From: Aurelia coerulea
Lineage: Eukaryota > Cnidaria > Scyphozoa > Semaeostomeae > Ulmaridae
NCBI GenBank assembly: GCA_039566865.1
Contig: CM076948.1
Span: forward strand, 11,295,001 to 11,359,000
Length of the DNA stretch: 64,000 nt
Direction: 5' to 3'
Made by a program: the position numbers and the translations under genes. A model generated the notes under the pieces. That model searched no databases, had not been told where the DNA came from, and was given only the letters and a program-made list of their open reading frames with translations. Of the stretch, positions 24,901 to 36,900 are shown piece by piece (the first letter of the stretch is position 1; every line of letters begins with the position of its first letter).

Positions 24901-27900
24901 GAGCTTCATACTGTGGGGAACAATTCAATGCCTTACTGGATTGGATCTGGGTTATTCGAAAGCAAATTTATACTTTCCTCTTCAATTCAGCTGCTTACTT
25001 TGGAACAACTTGGCAAAAACAGAAATTTTACCATCCAAGGTTGCAGCCAAATCTTTGTGCATGGCAGTTGGAATAAAGTCTTTGAAATGGAAGAACTTAT
25101 TTGTTCATGTTTGCAAAACGAAGTTGTTCACCGCAAGTTCAAAACACCGCAAATTCACTCGCAGCAAACATCCAAGAGCCCAGCCATTTCAAACATATAG
25201 GGAAACAGAAATGATTTCGCGTATGTAATAGAGATGGAACTGCTGTACAGTAAGTGTCTGGGAATGACAAACATTCTGGAAGTTATGTTCAAAATTCAAA
25301 AACAATTGTTGAAAGAAAATGCTTTAGATTTAGAACAAGTTGCAGAATCTTAAAGCGACTCCACCTCTAAATTTCGGTCGAAACGGTGATTTTGAAGTTT
25401 TTTTATGTGCAATATCACACAGACATTTACCTGTTTTTTCGAAAATCAAAGCATCATTTTGAAGATAAATCTTTGTACTTTACATAAGAACCAAAAATTC
25501 AGATCGTTATGATTGCTTGGATATAAGTGGATTTTTAACAAGCCTTGTTGGTGGCTTGGATGAAGCTACCAAAAAAACTGCAGAAAACAATGGTGTTTAC
25601 AGATTGTTTACAGAGTTTTTTACAGTTTGGAAACGGAGCCCCTTTAAGAATAGAGCGGGAGAATGTACATACCTTCATCTCGGTACCCTGTCCCGTGATA
25701 TCAACGAAAACTGTAGACAGGCCATTGATTTCAAACGGAATCCTTTCATGATATTTTTTCAAATCTCTTGGATAAAAGAGAATCTCCACTTGACTTGATT
25801 TTCCAGGAGGTAATATTCCAGATTCAGATGTGACTTCTAAATATGGAGCATTCTTAAACTGGCATTCAAACCTAGAAGATTAAAAGCAGCCGTCAAACTA
25901 TGGTGCGCATCATGAATTTCTAGTGGAGGAAATGGATGCAAAGAACCAAGAGCTTGACTTCAACTCAAAGATCATTGTTGCTGTGAAGAAAGTTTGCAAT
26001 TTAACAATATTGATCAATACTGCACAGAGTGCACAAAACTAAATTCAATACGTTTGGTAGACTATTATCAATAAGGAAATAAACTCATTACGAAAAATAA
26101 CATCGTTACCCACGAAGGAGACACAATTTTAGATCTTGCCACATTTGTCTGACTGTCTCCTAGTTACATCCCGAGGTTCATAAAACTGAACCTTGCTTAA
26201 CTTAGCAGACCAGGCAAGACGCAAGGAAGTTCTGCCAAAAACATCTACAGTTGAGCTGCACCGGTGAAGCTAAAGCTCAAGAGAACATCCTCCCTAAAAA
26301 CCCTAAAGGCATGGAAATATTTCCTGCGATTTAAGAAAGGAAGAAAACTAACAACAATAAACTTGTCAAGAGTTAGCAACAGATACCAGGTGAGTCAGAC
26401 AAATACTTCACTCTCCTTCGCAGAGGATGTCTTACTGGGAGAAATGGGAGAGGAACTGATTTGGTCTCGCGCCGAAGGCGCAATAAGAGCACATTGCAAA
26501 GGAATGAGGGGGGGGGGGGGGAGGAAGCCTCTGCCAAATAATCGAATGACATTGTTTTAGTTGTCCATTGAACAAATCAAAATGGAGGACAGAGTAGTGC
26601 ATTAGGCTTTCTTCGAAAATAAAATAGTGTGAAGTGTATGTTTTTACAAGGACAAATTACACAAAATGAAAGCCTTCGAAAGAAATGATGAGTTGAAACA
26701 GCATTGCAACAAATCTGTTTCCCCAGTAATACAACTCTGTGAAGGACGGTGCAAACATTTGGATGCCAAACAGCCTGTTGTTTTCAAGGTATTTATCAAG
26801 TATAGCCAATATGTCAACTGCGACAAAATAGTTTAAGTTTGTAAAGATTAGTCATATGTTTCTCAAGTTACAACCAGTTTTATCAAAAAAAGTGTGTTCA
26901 AAGTCCTTCAAAAAAGCTTAAAATAATGGATCAAATTTGCAAAGAATCTAGCGCCATGACAATATGATACAGATCAAAAAAGGCCAAATGAAACTCCTAA
27001 GCATTTAAAGATACTAAAGTAGCCTCGTTATGTACATGGTGTCCAAAAACATTGTGTCCAATTTGTGTGGTTACTGCTGGGAAGCGGTACGTTCCATTGT
27101 CTCATCCTGGATATGGTTGCACAGGATAGGCTTCACCTTAGAGTTTAAGACCTTGTTTTAGCCAATTTGCCAAGTGGTTGCTAATTTAAGGCCTTAGGTT
27201 TCTCAAAGAACTTTCTAATTTACTAAGATTTGCTACTTGAAAGAACTAAATCAGAACTAACCCAAGGTGCTTGCTGTCTGTATTTTCAAGAACCAACGTT
27301 GCTTTAGGAACAGGCAGGCCAGGTCGATGCACAAAGCATGGCCCAAAGTCAAATGATGTGAATGAAAACTGCAGCGCTGGATTAACTCCAGTCCCAGCCA
27401 ATGCCAAACGGTATTGCTGCCCATTGACGATCTACAAAAAGGGAAAGGGTGGTCAAAGCATACTGAAACATAAAATAATCCAGCTCAAGCTGGGCATAAA
27501 ATAACTAAATGACACCAAAGTATATGCATTTACATATCCTTTAACCCTATCCAGACTGGGGGGGGCTCATTCAGTCCCCCCCCCACATACTTAACTGAGC
27601 ACTGCTCCAAATTGGTTCAACGAACCAGGAAATGGTTTTCTGACTTTTAGTTTCTATCCATTTGAAGTGCGATTTTGTGTGAAATTTTGAAAAAAAAATT
27701 CAGGGGGGTGGGGGGTGGCTGTTTTTTTCAGAGTGGTCGGGGCAAACTTTTAGGTAAGCTTCCTATGGATGTAATTCCAGATCACCTCATAATTCTTTCA
27801 TAGTATCCTTTTTACTTTCTATACTTATAATTTATAAGGTCTCTTAAGGAACAATAGACCAATTATGTGTCACGTGACCTCATCAATGACGTCATATTTA

Positions 27901-30900
27901 AGAAAATGGCAAAAATTAGTTATCGGTCTTTCTGCAAGGATATTTCGACCCAAAATGTTTTACAGCAGCAATAAATAGATTAAAGCTGATCAACAGTTTC
28001 CACCTAAGCTATGTAATTTTGTTTGAATTTTGTGCACCATTGGTCGCAAACGGTATAAGATTCCCCGGGGGTATCCTCACATAGTACTACTAACGATCAG
28101 TTTTCATGCTTATCTTGAGAATCTGTTTTAAAGTGAGAATTGTTTGACTTGAAAGTGTTTAGTTTGTCAAGATATTATCAAAATTTCACCAAATTACTAT
28201 CCTCAACCCCCTATTTCCCCCTTCGTTCTTCCTTCCAACTCATTTGCTTACTACTGGGAAAAATGCTGATGTCAGCATTTTTGCAATAATCAAAACAAAA
28301 GTTTCAAAAGGAAAAATGAAGTATGCAACGAACACTTATCATTGAAGTAGTTTTCATTGTAATATATGGAGAAATTCTCTATTATGGCTGCATTTGTCAT
28401 TTTTCGGAAAGACAAGAATTTTAATCTCTCTGTCCGCCATCTTGGATTTGCGAAAATCAAATTTTTCACTTTATAAGTATATTTTCACCTTCTAACAATG
28501 CTTTGATTGGCATAATTTGGTTTCATGAATCAATCTTAGAAAATTATAAAGATTTAAAAAAAAGTTGATTTTTTCATTTTTTTCGTGAACACGTGCCAGT
28601 TGGTCTTGAATAATTATGACGTCATATCTATTTTTAGAATTATTTTGGTGAAAAATGATAGATCATAAGCACGGCTACCTGCGTGGTGAGTTTCGTCTTC
28701 GTAAGTGAAGGAATGGTGATTTTAGAGAGGGGGGGGGGGGGCTGAATCTAGTCAAAAAGCCCAGTCTGGATAGGGTTAAGAACAAACTTGATGAAATATC
28801 AGGAATGGAATCTCTTGGCAGCGCAGAGACATGCCATAAGTACGTACAAGGGAGGGAGACAACAAATAAATGGCAATGCCACTATTTGCCGATACCTGAG
28901 TTTGTTCGAAAAGGAGTTTCCTGTTTAAAGGCAAAGCATATCTGAATCATAAACAGAATTTATCACGATTAGCTTAACTGGTGGTGTGGCCTAGTGGTTA
29001 AGACGCAGAGTTTCGAATCTCGTGGGGTCTACTCGTGTGTGGGTTCGAATCCCGTCACTGGCACTACAATCCACAAGCCACAGCCACAGCAAACTCAGCT
29101 GTCCATCCTTCTGAGCTCGGTAAATGAGTACTGAGAGGCAACTTTGAGGGCACAAGCCGTAGTGCCGCAGGCCCACATCAGCTGTATGGCAGCCAGAAAA
29201 CTTAGCCTGCGTTAACAAATAAATGTTGCTTGCTTGCAAACAATATTGTTTGCCCTTAAAAAGCCTACAGTTGCATTATAGACTCATTCAAATGGAAATG
29301 AAAGCAAACCCAAGTATTCTTTGCAAACGCAGACATCTGTAGTCTTTCATGAGGTGTAAGACATACCTTTAGAAGAACTTCGCAGTCTTTTAGTTCCATT
29401 TGAAAAGGTGGGCAAAATGATAATTGACATCGTCTCCTAACGTTGCATTGCACTTCTCCGCTGTAAGGCGTGATGGATACGGGTGGCTTGTCTTTTGCCC
29501 ATGCATCTTTGCGGCCTCTGGGCTTCTGAGGTTGTTTCAATTCCCAAGCGAAATCGACATTGAACTTCCCTGTATTCTCAATATATAACTGGCGAACTGC
29601 CTTCTCATTGACCTCAACCTGAAAATAGCCAACAATCAGCAATCATGCATCACGTTTTTGGGTAGGGAAATAAATATACAGGGTGAGTCAGAAAAACGTG
29701 GGGCGTTTTCCACTTCTCATTTGTGGAATTTGCAAATTTGTTCCTTTAAAAAATTCATTGTTAGGGAAAAGGCTAACGTAGATAGGAAATCTATTTGGTC
29801 GAAATCGGACTTTCCTTGCCATAATTATGAGTGATTTTAGTAAAATCATGTCTCACAAGAGTCATAAAATCGGCCTTCAATTGGATTCACATTCATGAAC
29901 GAGTACATTTCTAAACTGTGACAAACAAACAATTTCTCTAGACCAAAAATTTAGATAGGGGTGTACCTTTTAAAAAAAATAGCGATATCACAAAATCGCA
30001 AATACATAGGGAAAGAAATGAGCAATTCTTAGGAAGTAAATTCTTATCTTATCGTTCTTCTGCAAAATCATACTTCAGCAAACCCGATCTGATTTGTTTT
30101 TCATCAAACTATGGCTTGTTGAGCCCAAGTCATAATGACTATGGTTGAGCACCCTGCGATTTTTCTAACAAAGTTTAATCACTATATAATGTTGTAAGAA
30201 TTTATTATTCTTAAATAACTATCGCAAGTTTGAAAGAAAATCAGCAAAAATTCGATGATTTTTACAAGGCTTTATCATTGATTTTCAGTTATTTAATCAC
30301 GAATATTTTGCTAAATATAATTTGATCTTAGGAGCAGATGAGCAAATCTAAATTCTAAAACATTGCTGTACTCGCACAATCAAATTTGATGATATTGATA
30401 TTTGTTATAATACAATAATAATAAAAATACGGATATTTAACAGGATTAAAGCTTTAAAAAAATTGTTGTTTTCAATGCCTGTCCTACTTTACAATTATAT
30501 AACTGTGAATAAAATATCGCATTAAAAGTCCATGATGATTTAAAAAGCCAAGTTTATTTACTAAGCTACTTCACTTTTAAAAATAAATCCAATTGTTTCT
30601 TAAAATCCTTCTTGTTTTCGGCAGTTCTTACGTCTATAGGCAAATCATTGTATAACTTTGCCCCCATGTAATGAAATCCCTTTCGTGCATATTCAGTTTT
30701 GATGCTTGGCAAAGTGGCTAAGCATTTGTTGTTTCTTGTGGTCTTGATGTGGGCATGTTTGGTGAAGTGACTCTGCAAGGCATCACATACATCATCATTT
30801 AAGATGTTATGCACCAGGACACATGCTCTTTCTAAATTCGATTTTTCAGGTGACAGAACATTGCATTCCTTTGAGCTAACGCCAATTATTCTCATAGCAC

Positions 30901-33900
30901 GCTCATGAAGAGCAGCTAACTTTCTCGATTGACCAGTTGTTAGTTTCAGGTTTAAGATTTCACAATATGTAGCAACAGGTACAATCATAGAGCGATAAAG
31001 TTTACAAGCCGTTGTGCTGTCCAAGAAACATCTTAGCTTCCATAGAAGACGTAATCTGCCAGAAGCTCGTTTATAACATAGTTCAAAGTTGATGTTTAGA
31101 TTTAAAGTTGAATCGATTTCCACTCCCAAATATCTGTATGAAGTAGTAGTATTAATTTTCGTCCCCTTGTATCGAACACATACTTCCTCATTCTCTCGCT
31201 TCAGACGCTGGGCAGTCCCAAAAACCAACACCTCTGTTTTTCCTTTCTTCATATTTAGAATGAGTTCATTCTCATCCATCCACTTTTCAAGCTTTGTCAT
31301 TTCATTAGTAAGGATTTGGCTCAGATTTGCAACATCCTTATCGGCACAGTAAATAACCGTACCATTAGCATATTTGATAATATTTGTCTCAATTACGTCG
31401 GGTATGTCGTTAAAGAATAAAACAAAGAGTAGAGGTCCAAGGATTAAACCCTGTGGAACACCAAATTTTAAATGCTGAGCTTCCGATAGTACGTCGTTGT
31501 AGCTCACTTGTGCTGACCGATCAAATAGATAGCCCTCAAACCAGGTAAGTTCTTTGCCGTCAATGCCATATGATGGAAGCTTGGACAACAATTTGGAATG
31601 GCTGATAGTGTCAAAAGCCTTACTAAGATCAACAAACACAGCGCCGACTAGTTGCCCTTTGTCCACGTTTTTCCTGATATCATCTAGCAACAGTGTTGCT
31701 GCTAGTTCTGTTGACATTTTTGCTCTGAAGCAAAAAATCGTTTTGGAAAGACCTGCACGGATATTCACAAATTAAATTATGCTTGCAAAAACTGTAACGC
31801 AAGCAGTTCTCTCGGAACGTAGCTTTGAATTTGGTGGTTGTCTTTACAACAAAAAAATCCTTCAGTGTCTTGGAAAAGAAAAAACATGAGAAAAAGACAC
31901 CGTTATTCATGTAAATAACAAAGGAATAAACAAGCAAGAAATTCTAAAATCGAAAGTGCTGTGCAGGGAATATGAGAGCACACTTTTGTACCCAACGTAT
32001 CAAACGAGAGGTAAGAAATGAATACTATATCGAATGAATAAAACCAGCGTACCTCTCCGAGATTGATCAGATTGACACCAGTAGGGAGAAGATTGACTTT
32101 ATTTCCTTGAGAATCTTCACACACCAGCAATGCAGCTATGCTAAACCCTTCCGCTTTCACATTTACAATCAGCAGTGTTGTTTTCTTCTTCACTCTGCAT
32201 ATCATGTTGAAATTCACCTCTTGTTCCGTCTCAGGGCAAAAGTCAATTGCTATTGGAATTCTACAGAGGAAAGGTGGTCAAATTTCTTACTCTTGTCAAA
32301 GTAATAGAGGGATAACAAACACAGCCAACATCCACTATCTCAAACTTTGAGTGCAAATCGAGATGATTTAAAGACGACAAATATCCGAGATGGCGGACAG
32401 TTTCTCTATATAAATCAAATGAGATCAAGTCAATGTTCGTCTGAGACGGTAGAGATAGTGAGCAGACAAGATAATGCATGTCAACTGTAAATAACATCTT
32501 TTGATAAAACTCTCAGGCAACCCATAGTTTTGAAAACAACAAGGCTGTGCCAGAAAATCTCACGATTTCACTGTCTTCGTATAGACCTTTGCATTGATGT
32601 TATGACCTCAACTTTGTGGATGAAAACATTCAACTCACTCTTCAATGAAATGAAAACAAAACGTATTGAATTAAAAGTGTGTCAAGGCAGCCTGACAAAT
32701 TGAATCTTTGTAATACCAAATGTCAGCACGCGATTACAACACAAATCTCTGGATTACTTATTTAACCTTATCTGGACAGGGAGGAGGGGGGCTAAAATAG
32801 CCCTCCCCCGTATCAGTTGTATTTGGATAACTTTTTTGCTAATTTTTAGGCTGAATATTTTTTGTGACTTTTCCTAACTATCTTTTTGCATCTTCCATCA
32901 CAATTTCTTCAAGACTTCTCATTTAGTTTTGGAAATATAACAATTTTTTCAGGGAACAGTCTCAATATCATGTTTGTTTTCGGTCAAACCCTTTATAACT
33001 TCAAACTAAGATATTTCTTGACCGAAGTAAGATAACTGCATGAAATTTTCAGAGCAACCATAAATCAATAAGAGAATATGGAAATAGTGTAATTTTTGGC
33101 ATTTCTATCATATGACATCATTCAAGACGTCATATATCTAATACATTTAGGTCTTTATGATTGTAGGTGAATGTTTGGCCTAAAACAAAGAAAATTCATG
33201 ACGTCATCGAAAATATAACAATTAGAGTAAAATAAATTACAGATTCGAGCTTTTCACATCAAATTGCACGCGATAGCCCAGTTTCTTTTCCCTAGCCCTT
33301 CGCGATTCAGAGTTTTGAGGGAAGCTAATTTAGCCTCCCGGCCTGAGGATGCCAGAAAAGCCGGGTGCAGATATTGTCAACAGATGCAGCAGCTTGAAGG
33401 CAGACGGACAGATTGGCTCCTTGCAATACTAAATATGACATTACACTGGGCATAGAATGCGGCACTTCAACAAAAATGACCAGCTATAGATCGTGAGGTC
33501 TGCTTGAATCACAGGCCGTGATGCTTCCTGCATTCGTTACTTTTCACATTGCCATCATTCGCTCACGTATTTCCTATATGATACATTTGTTTTCATTGAT
33601 ATGCTCAATAGTTGACAAATTTTTCCGTCCATGGAATGTGAGCGTTATATTTACGAATCTTAATCAATTAAGCTCAAAATGAAACTTGTATCGCAATGCT
33701 ATTTCAAGTTAGAATTCCATGGACGGAGCCAAGCAGAGTTAAAAGCTGTTTAGAGTAAAACAAAACAAATAACGGAAACGGGGCCTAAATATCACTTACT
33801 TTGATTTGGGCTGAATAGTACCATGCATTGGTGTAACTGCTAAGCAAGCAACACGTCCTGGCGCATAGAGAGATTCTTGATCAAAACTAAACTGGAAAGC

Positions 33901-36900
33901 CTTATCTTCATCATTTATCATAGTCACCGTCTGAGTTGCTTTATGTCCTGTAAATATAACATAATAATATAAGCACGATTAGGTTCAAGCAAAGTGAAAA
34001 CTAGCCGCTGTAGTGCAAGCTTCCAGCTAGTAAATATTTACTCTGAATATTTCTTGACTCTCTCAGCCCATAATGATAGAACCTTTATCAATGCATGGGT
34101 TTCATATCTCGAGAAATGACATTTAGAAACAAGCTACTTTTGTACATTCATTAATTATACCGGGTGAATCAGAAAGCGTGGGGTGCATACCAATTCTATT
34201 GTTGCAATCTATTTTGAAGATTCATTTCGCTAAAATGCATTGCATAGCATATTATCGTTCTCTGTTCCATAACAAAGAGCGATTTCAGTAAGATCGTATT
34301 TGGAAAGATTCATAAAATAGGCCTTCGATTACATTCATAATGATGCATGTGATTATAGACGCTTTTACCTGGCTCACCACTCCTTCACAAAATAAAAGTT
34401 AAGCAAGGGAATTACATAATTTTGAAATCTGGAATAAGTGTGCACAGGGGCATGTCTGCGAAGAATTGTCCCAAAATCTTCACTTCCCTTAGTAGCTTCT
34501 AATTTGAGAAAGAGTGGTAAAAGCCAGGTAGAAGCAACTAAAATTGCGCATCCTATTGTTCTTGGTATTGTCCTCTCAGCCAGAATGTGCAAATCTTCAA
34601 CATACAGTGACTGTGCATTTGAGAAATAAATGTGCCTCTGACGTAAATTTCTTATGAAGCAGGAAAAAACTTTGAGTCACGGCTCTTGAACTATAAACAT
34701 AGCATAGTAATTCCAAATTCTTTCATTGCAGATGCAGCAAAGAGAGAAGCTGAAACTGGCCTGCTTTAGTGATACACCTGCTAGAACATAAACTTGCCGA
34801 GCCTCCCTTAAAAACTAGCGATAAATATCGTGTAACGTACCTATGAGCAACTCTTTAAAATTCACATGTGATTTGTCGAGCGAAATTGCTGGGTCGGTGG
34901 TGATACCAACAAGAAGAAAGGACACGGATACGTTTTGCTCTTGGATATAAAATCTCCAGAATGATTCACGAAGATCCATCGAGTCAGGTGTATATTCGAA
35001 GATGATTTCAACTTTCTTCCCAGCCTCAATGGAGCCCTTGGGAGTTAAGCATGTAAATTCATCATAAGTCAACTGCCTGCTTGGATCTGTTGCATCCTCA
35101 TTCGTCCATGAAAACGAATATGTTTTATTTGTTGGGTTCATTATGAAAAATCTCCTGCAAGCAAAGAAATGAACTCGTTATTTAGAAGCAAGAAGCTAAA
35201 AGGCTTTTCATTTTATATTCTCTCTATAAGTCTAGGGGCCTACGAGCAAAGCAAACGGGCTGGCTCGGTAAGCGAGGTGACTTACTCGTGTATGGAGAAA
35301 TTCCAGCCTGTTTATCTCGTCTCGGTAGCCGGGGTGGAGTGTTTATGTGGAAACATTTTCATCCAACCTGCCGAGGTCTCGCCAGTGTTAAGTGAGATCT
35401 CGCTTATTGGGCTGGCCCGCTTCTTCATAAAAACGAAATCCAATTTTGCTATTGATTCCTTAACCCTATTTCACCTGGGGGGGGGGCATTATGGCCCCCC
35501 AACCAAACATTGATATACAGCTCTTTAACTATATGCGACAGAATGCTGGTACCAACTGACTTTTCCTAGAATTTAATGCTCCACACTATTCTATAAATTT
35601 TGTTTTAATTATATGAGTCATGTGACCATTGAATGCCCTTATTTGGAGAGATGTCACAAAAGAAAACACTAAATTGTTTCTAATTTGGCCAATCCTTGTT
35701 CGATTTTGTCACAATTAGTGTCATTGAACTGCTCTCATTAAGAGCTTTCATATCATAGATAGTTTGTTAATTTTCATTAACGTTTATAGTTTTGTAGACA
35801 TATGACGTCATAGATATTTATGATTTGAAAAAGGAAAGGCCACGATACCAGCGTCGATTGTCGGATCCGAAGATGCTTGCGGTGACGAATAAATTAATAA
35901 GTTTAAAGGCAGAAACACCGCAATACAACAAAAACAACAGCAAATAGTTGAATAAATTTTATGCCAATATTTCGTCCTGCCATGCAGGACTTCTTCAGGG
36001 CTGTAATGTAACAGTTATAAGAAAAATTTAAATATGTACAGCGATTTGAAAAGGGGAAATAACACGTGATTGGTTAGATATGATGGCTACGCCGAGGTTA
36101 TATCTGTTAGGTTTACAACGGATGCTAATCATAATAATAACAATAATAATAATGATGGTGATAATAATAATGATGATATTAAAACAAAACCACCATCAAA
36201 AATAACAGAAAAAAGTATATGAAAAACAAAACTGTTAAAAGCAATACGTTTCGATTATAAAATCTTCATCAGTTAATAATGATGATAATAATACCGATTA
36301 TGTTAGTGCAATGTAAGAAAGTAACTGCAATAATAATAATAATAACGATGGGGATGATGAGGGGGATAGGTCAGATAAGAGAATGAGTAAATAGGTTACT
36401 TTATAATTGTGTTTGTTATCGGTCTGTGGTTCTGTTTAGTCCGTTGAGTGAGAGAGTGTTCGCTAAGCATATGAAGTAAGTTTCTTTGGCTCGTCTCACA
36501 CTCTCTCTGGTGTCATGTATCTTAAGTAACGGTAGTAGTTGTAGGTCTTGTACAGAGTGGTTGGGTTTACAGAAGTGTTCTGCTACCCTGGATGTGTCGG
36601 AACGTTTGTTTATGATGTCTCGTCGGTGTTCGTTGAGTCTGTCTCTTATGCGTCGTCCTGTTTGTCCTATGTATTGGTAGTCAGTCTTTTTGTCGCGTAA
36701 GCATCGTTTGCATTGTAGTAAGTATATGACGTTAGTGGAGTTGCAGTCGAGGCTTTGTCTTATGTTGAAGGTTTTGTTGGTGTTTGCAAATGTAACTGTG
36801 CGTGTTCCGTCTTGTATGTGTTGGCATGTGTAGCAGTCGCGTCGTGATGGACATTTAGATATTCCTCTTGGAGTGGTGGTGGCGTCATTGTTCATTTTGG

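Noticed and set aside
29043..29053. A functional tRNA gene at box B
   Set aside because: The spacing and 3' body do not fold into a normal cloverleaf with acceptor stem; the 260-bp unit with a (TTGC)n tail is a SINE.
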